A stretch of DNA of 64,000 nucleotides, from NCBI GenBank assembly GCA_003550325.1, contig QKWP01000766.1:1-64000 (forward strand), given 5' to 3'. Positions 32,430 to 44,576 of the stretch are shown here, one piece after another; within the stretch, counting starts at the first letter, position 1, and each line of letters starts with the position of its first letter. This DNA comes from Gigaspora rosea (lineage: Eukaryota; Glomeromycota; Glomeromycetes; Diversisporales; Gigasporaceae). Position numbers and translations under genes: made by a program. The notes under the pieces are model-generated. The model was not told the origin of the DNA. It saw only the letters and a list, made by a program, of their open reading frames with translations, and made no database searches.

Positions 32430-35400
32430 TTGAGCCAGCTTGCTTGCAAGAAAAAAATGGGGGAAATAATCGAGCAATTTAAAAGTGCCTTATTAGCTAT
32501 ACAAGATCGAGTCAGCAAATTTCAACAGGATCTTATCTCAAAAGAGGATTATATTAATTATCTTGAAAAAGAAATCATAATTCGTGATGAAGACCTAGAC
32601 CCATTGAAATTAGAAATTTCTAATCTTAAAGAACAGTTAAAAAAGACACTTCAAGATTCTATAAATCAAAGGAATTATATAAATTATTTAGAAAAACGGT
32701 TAGCTATTTTTCAGGATGAAATAGATCGCTTTTTCTGCAAACTCAAAAAAATATATATAGAAAACAATTTTCAAGATATGGCACAACAACCAGGATCCTC
32801 CCGAACATTATCTCTTCCTGAAAATCAAGCCATGATCCAAAATAATAGAATCCGGCGAGAGATTAATAACATTAGACAATATTTTCAGAGTCCAATAGCA
32901 CCTACAATAAATGGCATTGAAGATTATCTTGATATAATTTCTAATGCCAGAAATAGGTTTGAGAGATTGGTACTACAAATATATCCACAAGCAAATGCTC
33001 GAGCAATTAATGCCAAAAATCAAGTAGCGAATTTGCAGACCCAGATAATAAATTTGCAAACCCAGTTAGCCAATCTACAGACCCAGTTTGCCAATTTACA
33101 GACCCAGTTAGCCACACTTCAAAATGACTATGATCTTCTTCACCAGGCTTATAAGGCTCACAGAACACGGCATAATATATTCAAATCTCGAGAACTTGAT
33201 GAACGAATTACAATCTGCACACAAAAAAGACGGATATCAGAATTGCTTATAGAAAGCTTTGCATTAAAATTAAGAAACAGACAGACCTATCACCAATTAC
33301 AAAATAAGTGGGGCAAGTGGAAAAATCGGGCCAGAAATTCAGAACAATTAATTAATAATTTAAATCAACAAATTTTTGTGCTACAGAATAATAATATAGC
33401 AAACATGGCAACCTTAACAGACATTATGTCTTCATTATCTCCGTTGATTGCTCAAATTCCCCAATATATAGGTCAGGAACCTCCTGACGAATATTATAAT
33501 AGAGTAGTACAAGTATTTTCATATGGAAGTACATTGGCTGTTGCTGGATTTAATGATGCCGTAAAAGCTGAAATTTTAAAATCTAAAATGTCTGGTAAAT
33601 ATACACCCGTTCTAGCTGAATATCCTGTAGGTACAAATAATGATACTCCAGCATGATTTTAGCTTGGTTATGGCATAAATATCATGAAGAAACAATAGGA
33701 TCACGCAATGCCTCTTTATCCAGATTAGCACAAGAAAAATTTAACCCCACCAACACTCTTCAAACCTATGAAGACAGAATTTGTCAATTATTATTACAAA
33801 CACCAAATAATAACCAGGATGCATTGGCTATATTATGGACTCACTTACCTGATGAATTATTTACAAGAGTAAAAATAACGAATCTAGCAGATATAAATGC
33901 TTTCTTTATTTCTATTAAGGACACATGGCTTGAGCGAAAACCTTCTACCTTTACATATAATAGGGTTAATAACAATTCATCAGTTCCTATAATTTTATCT
34001 AATACAATACCTAGTGAAAATTTAACTATTTATAAAAAAGCATATAACCATTTAGATCTTATAGCCCAAAGACTGAGGTATTCTGATGAAGCAACTAGAG
34101 ATCCAGATGCTTTAGAAAATTTTATCAAAGAAGAATTATATAAAAAATTAGGCTATGCAAATTATAATATACAATCAAAAAAATTATATGCTACAAAAAA
34201 GCCTACGGCTAAAAAAACAACAAAATTAAAGAAAGTAGAAAGATACTGTTCTATGTGTGAAAAGGTCAGTCATGCAAAAAAGAATTGCCCCAAAGTTAGA
34301 AAGACTAAAAGATTAATAATATTACTAGCTCCCAATATGAATATATTGACCAAAGCCAATCAGAAGATGATATAGAGTATATAATTAATGAAAGCGACCA
34401 AGAAGACAGTAGCCAAGAAGAAAGTGACCAAGAAAATAGTGAGATTGAGTCTAGAGAAACTAATTGTTTTAATATAAAAAAAAATAAGGTTTTTAAGTCT
34501 TCTATAAAAAAGAAATCTAAAAAACTAGTAAAAAAAACTATTAATGAAAATCAGATATTTTTAGAGTTAGTTAAATATATTTTAACAGGATATATTTCTC
34601 AATGCCCTAAAGAAATTCTAACAGGTATATATACGGATCTTAGTAAATTATTCTCCGAAATAAAAGACTCATTTTATTCATATCATTCAAAAAATTGTAC
34701 GAATAAAGAAGTAGCCAAAGTATGGGAAAATATAATAAAAAAGTATCAATTTATTTTAGAGCCATTTTTCCCCACATGCTCAGAAAAAGATATGCCGGCA
34801 TATTTAACTTCAAGCAATTATTGTGAGAAGATAGAAGGGTCTTCTTCCTCGACAAATTCGAGCACTTCATGTTTAAATTATGCTATAAAACAATATCAAG
34901 AAGCCCAATTATATCGAAATTGGCTTGATCCATTAAAAATAAACTTTTTGCAAATAAAAGAACCCAATAACTATGCCACAATTTCATGTAAAGTATATGA
35001 TTTAGAAATACCCCATGCATTACTCAATATGGGTTCAGATAGGTCACATGTTTCTGAAAATATCGCAAACCATTTTATAAAATATTTTGGGCTAAAAATA
35101 GATAGAAAAAAGGTTTATAGACTAACAGGGCTGTAGGCAAAAAACAATTTGTTGGGACCTTTTCTGATATACCTGTTACTATAGGTATTGGAAATAATAC
35201 CTTAACAATTTCGGATGAGTTTTCAGTTTTACTAACAGAAAAAGATAATAATGGCAATGATATATCATTATTTATTCTTGGCACTAGATGGCAATATCGG
35301 GCGGGCTGGGAACCTATAGTAAAGGGTGAGTTTACAGCATCAGCTAATAGAAAAAGTATTACTATTCCACTTTCAGTTTATAATAAGGGAAAAACCAATA

Positions 35401-35500
35401 TTCTAATAAAAAAAAATATAAGTTATGATGAACTTGAAAAAATGTTATTTGATACTCTCAATGCTAAAGAGGTTCTCAATGAGGTATATGAAAAGTTTTT
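32430..35500 (+). pseudogene. Polinton-like element: Gag-like and protease-like cassette
   Basis: Divergent from the integrase. Parts in order: a long coiled coil with Leu-Gln-Thr-Gln repeats, a region resembling retrotransposon Gag, a zinc knuckle (C-S-M-C-E-K...C) near 34250, an acidic/basic linker and a region resembling a retropepsin near 35030. Broken in a few places. Such a cassette is unusual in a Polinton. Confidence 0.6.
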
Positions 35501-35525
35501 ATCATTCTATGATGAGCTGGATCTT

Positions 35526-36053
35526 TTACTTAGCTAGTATATGCAGATATTTGGCTATATTTTTTTTATTACGAATGGCTTCTTTTTCATAAAATGCATT
35601 TAGATCTCTACCTTCTTGTGATAAATTATGAGCCGGCTCAGGCAGAATTAGTTTGCTAGCCAGATTTTCTTTTTTTGAAACATGAGCTGGCTCAGACCCG
35701 CCTTCTCGTAATAAATCACTCGAAGGCAGAATTGATTTGTTATCTAAATTTTCTCTTTTCAAATTCCCGCCTTCTCGTGATAAATCACTTGAAGCCAGAT
35801 ATATCGGTAATCTGAATTGGCAATCCAGATTTATTTTTTTGAGCTTGCGAGAAAAAATTGCTTGATCCCAGGCAACTCTATTTTTTTCTTCACCTCTCCA
35901 GATCTGATAAATACGTTTTTGTGATATGCTATATTTTTCTTTTAGCTCATTTAAAACTTTAGACCTTGGTCTATCATTACGGCATTGCATAATAAAATTA
36001 TAATCAGCTAGTAATAAAGAAGGAGCATCACATCTTATGCGTTGCCTAAGCAT
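35526..36053 (-). pseudogene. Polinton-like element: helix-turn-helix-like part
   Basis: Open stretch with an L-N-E-L-K-E-K-Y-S-I-S-Q-K-R-I-Y-Q-I-W region typical of homeodomain-like DNA binding, then short Ser/Leu/Arg/Glu-Gly repeats. Function unknown. Confidence 0.4.
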
Positions 36054-36769
36054 GATAGTATTTTTTTTATATCTAATATATTATTTCAAAATAATTTATT
36101 AAATAGAATGCATATATTCAGTTCGCATAGCCAAATTATTGGCTTCTTGCTCTGATAATAATGATCTATCTATTGGATCATCTAGCAAGGACCCTTCTAA
36201 AGCTGGCATATATGAATTTGTAGCCATTTCATTTATGCCTTTTTTGCTTACCCCCTTGTGCTTAGACTTTGTAGACTTATCTACTAAGACATAGTGGTAT
36301 GACTTGGCCTGGATATGATAAGATTCTGTAATCACATTGCCTGGAGTCTCATCTTTAAAAAGCCCAATAGTCTTAGAATCATTAAGATCAAAAAGCTCAG
36401 GTCGCTCTGCCATGTCTTTATAGATATTTTCAGTCTCAACTTGATATATAAATAAGTCAATATCCATATATCCGAGCTGGGCTTTATCACTATATCTCTC
36501 TTTTACATACCCATACCAGAAGCGATACATCAAGAGCTTGCTAAGACCTAGAACTGATGCTCCGACAATAATGGGCTTATTAAGGGTCACATTAGCTTTT
36601 CCCATATGCGCTCCTACAAGTGTATTTCCAAGCTGCCTAGCATATTTAAAAGAGGGTTTACAAATCTGTTTGATAAACTTCTTTTCATTTTGCTCATTAT
36701 TCATGGCCATGAGCTTGATGTCTTGGTATTTGCGAACATTTTCTATAGTTTTGCCATATGGGACATGGA

Positions 36770-37150
36770 CTAGGAAAACCCCTCTTTGAAGGGTAGTTTC
36801 CATTTTGAGAAAATAGCGATTATTTGTCTGTGGAACCTAAATTTTACCCCTGAATTTTTTGTTTATTTTTAGATATCAATTACTGAATAAACAATGTCAT
36901 GTGATTATAAAACACTGATTGACCAATTTGATTTAATTGAGTCATAAATCTTTGGTTGTAAATCTATTTTTAGAGCACGATCGTTAAAAAATTGGGTTAC
37001 ATTCAAGTTAAAATATCTCGATAAATTATTATATTAACGTAGTGTAAAAATGAAATACATATAGATACAAACCGGAACTTTAATTTGAATCAAACAATCA
37101 AACAACTCAATTTTTTTAAAAAATCGTCAAAGGAGGGTTTTCCTAGTCCA
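36770..37150. mobile_element. MITE family D, copy 1, inside the Polinton-like element
   Basis: About 375 bp. Ends GGACTAGGAAAACCCC and its complement near GGGTTTTCCTAGTCC. Inserted in the polymerase region. Second copy at 38417-38812. Confidence 0.8.
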
Positions 37151-38416
37151 TGACCCATATACCGAGTTATTCATAAGCTTAAAGAAATCTTTCTCAAAAG
37201 CATTCTTAGCGCCTTGTTGCTTTTCTGTATTAAAGGCTATATAAGGAGCAAGCCAGTTAATCTGATTAAAAGATAGGATTTCTGTAACCTCATCAACTAT
37301 TATACCCAATTTTACGTAATATTGGAGTTCTTGGTAATGAATAACATAATCTTTTTGTGGACCAAGGTGTAGAACTAATTTTTTTGTTGCTATAAACCGT
37401 CCACCATCCAAGTTATCTACAAGCTCTGAGGTATAGGGACACAACATATCTTTACTTACAGCCATATTCTCTACAGCTGGGAGTAAATCGCTCAAATAGT
37501 CATGAGTTTTTAGTGGAAAGTGTGCCTTAATATTTAAGTAATAACCTTGTGGAGAATTTGCTTCAGTATTAAGAATTCTATCAAGATATTTCTTTTGCAC
37601 ATTTGGGTTGTCCTCCAAGTATTTACAACTTGCCTCCTATTTATAATTTCCTATGAGCAAATACTGACTCATGGCCCAGCTGTAAAGATTATTTGCATCA
37701 ACATATGAAATCCATGATGTGGGCTTAGATGGGTTAAATGCATTTCCCATTTTAGGATTATTAGCCTTGAAATATCGTTTACATACTATAGCTATACTCA
37801 CACGCTTGGTTTCTTCAATAAATTCATACATAGTCATATCTGTAAAGAGCTCGATCTTAACTTCTGTCATTTTAAGCATGGCATCCCAAGCTAAAGCTGG
37901 TGAGGACACATAGTGGCTCGGATCAAGCTCATAATATTGTATACATGTTTTTCAGAATTGGGTCCAGACATAAGCAAGGCTAAGCACATCAGTCTTAAGA
38001 TAGATATTATGATATTCACCCAAATTCTGGCAATTAAATTCTTTCCATACTTTTTGGGCATGTTTATAGTCATCTTGTGTAATCTTATCTTTAAGAGTAC
38101 TATGAAATTCTTCGAATAAAGGAAGCTCGGTTTCTAAAAATCTATCTTGTGAATTGATATAGTCATAGTGATAAACTCCTTTATGTAAAACTAAGGCTAT
38201 TTGTTCTGAAGAGTAACCTAGTTTTTCGAAATACTTGGTTGTTATTGGGTGATTATTACCCAAATTTTTTGTAAGATTTGCCAAGCTATTATTCATGAAT
38301 TGCATGCTATTTATATATTTAAGCTGACCTATCTTCATAGACTTGTATCGCTCAAATGTTTCAGCTATGACCCTGATTTGGTGAGTATTAACTGATTTTC
38401 TAACAGATTCACAAAC

Positions 38417-38812
38417 CAAATGGGTCATGGACTAGAAAAAACACCATCTGAAGGGGGTTTTCATTTTGAGAAAATAGCGATTAATTGTTTGTGAAACCTA
38501 AATTTTGCCCCTGAATTTTTTGTTTATTTTTAGATATTAATTACTGAGTAAACAAGGTCATGTGATTATGAAACACTGATTGACCAATCTATTTAAATTG
38601 AGCCGTCAATCTTTGGTTGTAAATCTATTTTTAGAGCACGAATATTAAAAAATTGTTTTACATTCAAGTTAAAATATTTTGATAAATTATTATATCAACG
38701 TGGAGTAAAAAGTAAAATACATATAGATATAAACCGAAACTTTAATTTGAATCAAAAATCTCAAAATTTTTAAAAAAGTGTCAGAGGGGGGTTTTCCTAG
38801 ACCATGACCCAA
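38417..38812. mobile_element. MITE family D, copy 2, inside the Polinton-like element
   Basis: Same ends and interior as the copy at 36770-37150, same orientation, roughly 90% alike by eye. Also in the polymerase region. Confidence 0.8.
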
Positions 38813-40943
38813 ATGAGAGTCGTAGCCCCAGAAGTTATGAAAGATAATTGGAATAGGAGTTTTCCATGTTTCAATCTGGAGTTTGAGATTATATGTATTG
38901 TGGGTGGGTCCCCGAAACATACCTGTAATATGGCAGTGGTCCCAGACCTTGTCTTCTATAGCAAGATTTTCTTTACATATCCAACAGGTATTTGCTTTGG
39001 CAAATTTTTTTTTATCATTTTCTGTCACAATTTGGTCATGCTTAATAGCTAAAACTTTATTAATTTCGACTAGCTCCTTATCAATTCTTCAGACAAATTC
39101 TTGTGTAGCATTTTCTCCTCGATATAGTAAGACCCCCATATGTCCCCAGTATCAAACCAATGAACTAGATAACAAAAGCTATTAGCTTTTTGCTCGGCAA
39201 GTTTTCGCATTTGTCCTCCATATTCTTCATTGCATTTTTTGTTGTCTGCCTCGAAGTCTGCTATAATTACACATGGGGCATTAATCATCCGAGCATAATT
39301 TTTAAATTTTTCAAAATCATTGACACCTTTAATAGGTAATTTGACTTCTTGAGTTGCTTCCCCCAAACCGAAACAGTGCTTTTGATGATGGGCTAGAGAT
39401 TTTTCTGACTGGAAGCTATGAAAGCACTGATTACATAGATACTTTTTAACTTTTTTAGCATTATCTTTATAAACCAATCCATCCAGATTTTTGATCCAAA
39501 GAAAATGATTTTTTTGCCCATATTTATCATCCTCAGATTTGGTAATATCCGAAGAGCCATGAGATATATAATATGTTGTCTATTATAGTTCTTGCTAGCT
39601 ATTACTGGTTTGTGGGTTGCTGATTCTTCTTTCCATTCCCAGACATTGATAAAGATATCAGGATTCATCTCCTCAATCTTATTAAATGTACGGGAACAAA
39701 CTGGGGTAGGCATAGGAATTCCATCAAGCTTAACGATATCTAAATAGGGCTTGTATTTTCTAGCTCGAAAGATTCGTTCAAGATGTTCTGTATACCCATC
39801 TTGATAAGCGAAATATGCTCCTAATGCTCCTTGGAGACATTTTTCTGATAAGGTATTTGTTTCTGAATCAACTAAACCTTGATTGTCAGGATTAATAGTA
39901 CATTTTGTATTGGCAAGCTTTTTGGGAGTAGGAATATAAGAAACTCCATTAGATCGGTGGTATGTATAAGCTTCAATAAATACTCTATCGATACGGATTA
40001 GTTGCCAGTTAGAACCACTTTCTAACATTTTCTCAATTTTTTCATCTATTTCCTGGCCAGAAAGAGTTAAATGATTATCTATATCATCTTTAGAGAGAAT
40101 TACTCATATATCTCCTCTGTGATAGGATTCTTTATAAACAGGAAAACATTGGTTACCACATTTTTGCATTTTGGTATACTTGCATGATACAACTAATGCT
40201 GATTTGATTTGCTCTTTTTCTTGTAATTCTGTTAAAATAACTTTGGTTGTTTTTTCTCAAGCTGATCCTATAAGCTGGGGCATATATGGTGCATCTATAT
40301 ATTCGTTTTTGGTTTTTACACCTTTATTGAATGCATATGCTAAGTTTTTTCTAGAAGGGACTATCGCTTCCCATTTGCTTAATAATGAAAGATTTTTATG
40401 GGGCCTTGATGGATCAGCAGATTTTTTCTCAAATCGGATATTGTCTTTGGGGCGTTTTTATCTGCTCTAAGATATTTTTCTTTTATTAAATCTGGCTGAA
40501 TATCAGATTGTTTCAGTTCTACATCACTATCTTTTATTGTCTCTTGAAGTTCGTTCTGTGAGGCTATGTTTTCTCTATAGGCTTGGGTTGCGGGGCCTGG
40601 ACTGGCTTTTTGAGAAATTGGTATTGATGATTTATTTCTTTTTGTTATTTCTCGCCTTCGATCTCTTCCTCGAATGTGGGGTATGGGAAGGAGTATACCT
40701 TGTTTTCTTTCTTCCTCTTGGTCTTTGGCTTGGAGAATTGTAATTTGAGGAATTACTTTTGGTCGACATTTATATTGCCTTTCATTATGGCAACGAAGTT
40801 TCCATAATTTGGGAAAGTTTTTGCCACATCTTGTACATGGATATTCGACCATATTTGTTATATAATACTTATAAAAATCTTTTCTTTAATTATAATACCT
40901 TAAGTACTATATAATACTTATAAAATATTTTTGTTTAAATAAA

Positions 40944-41622
40944 AATTTTGGTATCCCGATATCATTTTTCTTGTCCTAATTTTGGTACCAAGATCTGAAA
41001 TTTTAGTAAATATATCTGAAATTTTGGTATCCAGATCTGAAAAATAGCTATCTATGTCTGAAATTTTGGTACCCAGATATCAAAATTTTGGTATCAATAT
41101 CCGAAATATCTGAAATTTTGGTACCCGAGTATCATAATTTTGGTACCCATATCTGAAATTTTGGTATCTGTATTCCAAATTTTGGTACCCGCTATGGCGG
41201 GGTACCAAAATTTGTCCTTTGCTAGATAGAGTTAAATCGCTTTTTGAATTAATTCTAGGATAACATAGAAAATAGTATGCATATTAGGCTTGAATGGGCC
41301 CACAGAGAAGCACACTCGGACACTTCGGTCCTCGGTGCTCTCAGCTCGTTTCAAGGGCAAGCAATATAGTATAATTGTTTTGTTATCTTGTTTGGGATTA
41401 AAAACATAGCCAGAGCATTAACAAAGACTATGTACTCCTTAATGTTGGAAACCCAAATTTAGGAGTAAGGAAAGTAAGTTAACAGGATTTGGCTCTAGCG
41501 CAATTTAGAGTTTGAATTCAATATAAGATTATATATTTCTAGAAGAGCTTGAAAATTGGTAAGGAACCTATTCTGAATACATTACGGTATTTTTTGTCCT
41601 AGAACCCCCTTTTTGCCCTACT
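40944..41622. repeat. Right terminal inverted repeat of the Polinton-like element
   Basis: Complement of 29789-30467, including the mirrored GGTACC/AAATTT short tandem repeat. Confidence 0.9.
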
Positions 41623-41933
41623 CAGGAAAATAATGGGTTAAATGCCCCAGTCCTTATAGACATGCTTGATGCAAGGTTAATAATGGTTTGAATGAAACTC
41701 TGGACTTGCAAAAACTTCTGGGCAACAAATGAGAGATTGAAAATAGAATTTGCACTGCTTAGAAGACGAAAAAAAACAGTACAAAAGGTTCTTTTCATCT
41801 CACCAATTCGGCTAAAAGGTTGGCCTTGCGAATGGAAACCATACCTCACAGCTTGGAAGCGACTAAAAGGGGAAATACCTGATAGCAGCAAGAATTGGCC
41901 CTGGAACCTAGAGGACCTCGGAATTATGGGAAC
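41623..41933 (+). pseudogene. LINE 2 ORF2, continuation after the Polinton-like element
   Basis: Matches LINE 1 22611-22920 and the duplicate at 43449-43760 (L-W-T-C-K-N-F-W-A-T-N-E-R). Ends abruptly at the N. Confidence 0.85.
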
Positions 41934-42034
41934 NCACTTCCATACCGCTTCATATCTTCTCTGACCCTTACAAGATCCCTGTCGCTGTGTGCTGTATTGC
42001 AAGTACTATATAGAAGGCTATAGTCGCTTGTAAC
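41934..42034. other. Single N plus 100 bp of unrelated sequence at a LINE-LINE junction
   Basis: One N, then about 100 bp that match neither LINE copy. GC is higher than around it. The LINE restarts at 42035 from an earlier point. Either a scaffolding join or a recombination scar with filler. Confidence 0.7.
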
Positions 42035-44489
42035 AACATCACGGGAGGCAACAAATTTAGTTAGAAATCCTGAACTACCTGCTGTAGAAGATCGGTTAGA
42101 AATTTTGTAGTACATAAGGAATCAATTTGAGGCGATATATCAAGATGAACCAGTAGAGATAGAAGCAATAGAGGCCCTTACTAATGATCTTCCATCAGTA
42201 TCACAGCAACAAAATGAGGCTCTAATAAAAGAAATCAGCTTACAAGAAGTCATAGATACAATAGATAAACTTCCAAATTATAAAGCACCAGGTTCAGATG
42301 GAATAATATATGAATTTTACAAGACTTATCATAAGGAAGTTTCTCTAGTTCTTAAGGAGGTTTTCAATAAAGCACTAGGCTCGGGTATAATCCCAGTCTC
42401 ATGGAGAAAATCAGTAATTACCCTGCTCCCTAAAAAGAATGAGGCCCTTGAAAATATTGGTAATTGGAGACCCATCTTACTAGTAAATGCAGATGCTAAA
42501 ATCTTTATGAAGATCATGGCAGACAGACTTAACCATATCTGCAAAGACATTATAGGTAACCATCAAGCAGGCTTTGTAAAGAACAGATCAATTGTTGATG
42601 CAGCCTTGGACATTATAAGTACAATGAGAAGTCAAGAAAATCAGTCTGATACAGCTTGGCTACTCTTCTTAGACCAAAAAAAAGCCTTTGACAGAGTGAA
42701 TCATAACTATCTAATACAAGTACTTAGAAAAATGGGCTTTAGCTCCTTTTTTGTGAATCTGATTAGAAACCTTTTTGGAAACTTAGTTTAGCACATAACA
42801 GATGCAGGTTTGCTTTCCATACCATTTAAGATTAGAAGAGGAGTCAGACAAGGTGACCCTCTCTCCCCCCTACTTTATGTAATAGCTTTTGAGCCTCTTC
42901 TTAGGTTGTTAAAATTCAAGATAAATGGAGCTCCTACAGGATCTACTATATTCAAGATTACTGCCTATGCTGATGATCTAACAGTGGGACTAGGCTCAAT
43001 AGAAGATTGGAACACATTAACAAACCTTTTAACAAAATATGAAATGGTAGCAAATGCTGTAGTAAATAAGGAAAAATCCAAACTGTTACCTCTAACAGAA
43101 AAGGCTAGTCAGACAATATTACCAGGTGAGAGAAACTTTGACAAATTAAAAAAAATGGAACAATCAGAATCCTTGGATTTGAGGTAGATAAGAAAGGACA
43201 ACCAAGCAAAACACTTTGGGAAAACATTACCACAAAACTAAAGAAGCTAACAGAGAACATGAAAAGAAGAGGCCTCTCATTTAAGGGTAGAATTCTAATA
43301 GCAAAGTCACTTCTATTATCGAGAGTGTGGTTTGCTTCTTATATACTTTCCCCTAACAAAAAGCAATTAGGAAAAATTAACGAGATAATGATCTCCTAGA
43401 TAAAGAACAAGTCAAGGCTCCTTCCAAGATATGCGATATATCAACAAACACAGAAAAATAATGGGTTAAATGCCCTAGTCCTTATAGACATGCTTGATGC
43501 AAGGCTAATAATGGTTTGGATGAAACTCTGGACTTGCAAAAACTTCTGGGCAACAAATGAGAGATTGAAAATAGAATCTGCACTGCTTAGAAGACGGAAA
43601 AAAACTGTACAAAAGGTTCTTTCCACCTCACAATTCGGCTAAAAGGTTGGCCTTGCGAATGGAAACCATACCTCACAGCTTGGAAGCGACTAAAAGGGGA
43701 AATACCTGATAGCAGCAAGAATTGGCCCTGGAACCTAGAGGACCTCGGAATTATGGGAACAACTACAAATAATATAACAATAGCAAAAGCTGCAGACTAT
43801 CTCAAAAAGTTATCTATTACGAGTACTCTTATACAGACAAACTTTTTTAGTAAACCTAACAGCAAAGAAAACTGGGCATGGTCACTAATAAAATGGGCAC
43901 TGAATATTAAAAAAAATATCTTCTGGAGGTTACTCCACAAAGCACTTCCTCTAGGTACAAGAATAGTGCACATAGACCCAATGATCTCACGTGACTGTCC
44001 ATGGTGCCCTGATGAAATACAGACAATAGAACATTTTGCAATGGGTTGCCGCATTAGTTGTAAGATATAGGAACTTGCATATAATACATTTGGACTTTCA
44101 CAAAGAGTAGATCCTCCAACCACAATAGAAAAAATATTCACAGCATCTAATGCTGGATTAACTCAATCACACAAGTCGATTGTCTGGCTGCATATCACAG
44201 TAATATATGAAATTTGGGTCTGGTTTTCAAATAGGCAGTGAGGTAAAGTTATGATGCCAGAACCAGCAATACAGTTCATCTGGAAGTCCAGAATTGCAAA
44301 AGAAATAAATGTGGCATTGAAATGCCAACTACTAAAGAAAAAGGAAAGAGCTTTTTTGAAAAATGTATATAGTACAAATAAGTTAGAAAATAATTGTATA
44401 TAATATTTTGTATATATAATTTAGTATAATAAAGAGCGTCATTTGACGTTCCCAAATAATCGCTATCTCAGGGTTTAAAAAAGAAAAAA
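42035..44489 (+). pseudogene. LINE 2, duplicated 3' part
   Basis: Restarts at the equivalent of 28371 and runs to the A-tail. Keeps R-Q-G-D-P-L-S-P, Y-A-D-D and the C-P-W-C-P...H-F-A-M-G-C finger near 43998. Stops at about 42107 and 42787 and frame changes near 43150 and 43650. It lacks the Polinton-like element at the matching position (about 43448), so it shows the empty site. About 94-96% like the first part by eye. Confidence 0.85.
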
Positions 44490-44576
44490 AAAGTTTAAAT
44501 AGTCTTATACTTACCAGCTAATAATTTAATATATATATAAATAATTATAGATGTTTTATTTAATAGCAGATTATTA
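44490..44576 (-). repeat. Array 2, segment c: last visible unit
   Basis: After LINE 2 the unit resumes, with minus-strand triplet CTG (plus-strand start 44515), acceptor TTATTAG and donor GTAAGTATAAG. The element at 44577 interrupts it. Confidence 0.65.

Larger units (their letters stand above)
36099..40852 (-). pseudogene. Polinton-like element: family B DNA polymerase part
   Basis: Read from 40852 downwards: a C2H2-like zinc finger, an exonuclease-like region, a C-W-I-C...C-H zinc region, D-A-N-N-L-Y-S-W typical of protein-primed polymerases, and a Y-M-D-I-D palm motif near 36460. Broken in several places and interrupted by two MITE copies. Confidence 0.82.
29789..41622. mobile_element. 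Polinton/Maverick-like element (fossil)
   Basis: About 11.8 kb with terminal inverted repeats of about 680 bp, inserted in LINE 2. The flanks AAGGAA/CAGGAA suggest a 6-bp target duplication with one change. Parts: protein-primed family B DNA polymerase (minus strand), retroviral-type integrase (minus), and a plus-strand cassette with coiled coil, zinc knuckle and a possible aspartic protease. I recognise no capsid or packaging ATPase. The repeats are still about 95% alike by eye, so it is fairly young, but it is broken, with roughly ten breaks plus two MITE insertions. Confidence 0.82.
25525..44489 (+). mobile_element. LINE 2: same family as LINE 1, carrying a Polinton and an internal duplication
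   Basis: The 5' end at 25525 follows AAAGTTTAAATAG (25512-25524), and the same 13 bases follow the A-tail at 44490-44502. The whole interval therefore behaves as one LINE insertion into array 2. LINE sequence runs 25525-29788, is interrupted by the Polinton-like element 29789-41622, resumes 41623-41933, meets an N at 41934 and 100 bp of unrelated DNA (41935-42034), then restarts upstream, near the reverse-transcriptase start, and runs to the 3' end. Confidence 0.8.

Noticed and set aside
36538-39185. Plus-strand frames opposite the polymerase region
   Set aside because: Shadows of the minus-strand coding sequence of the fossil element.
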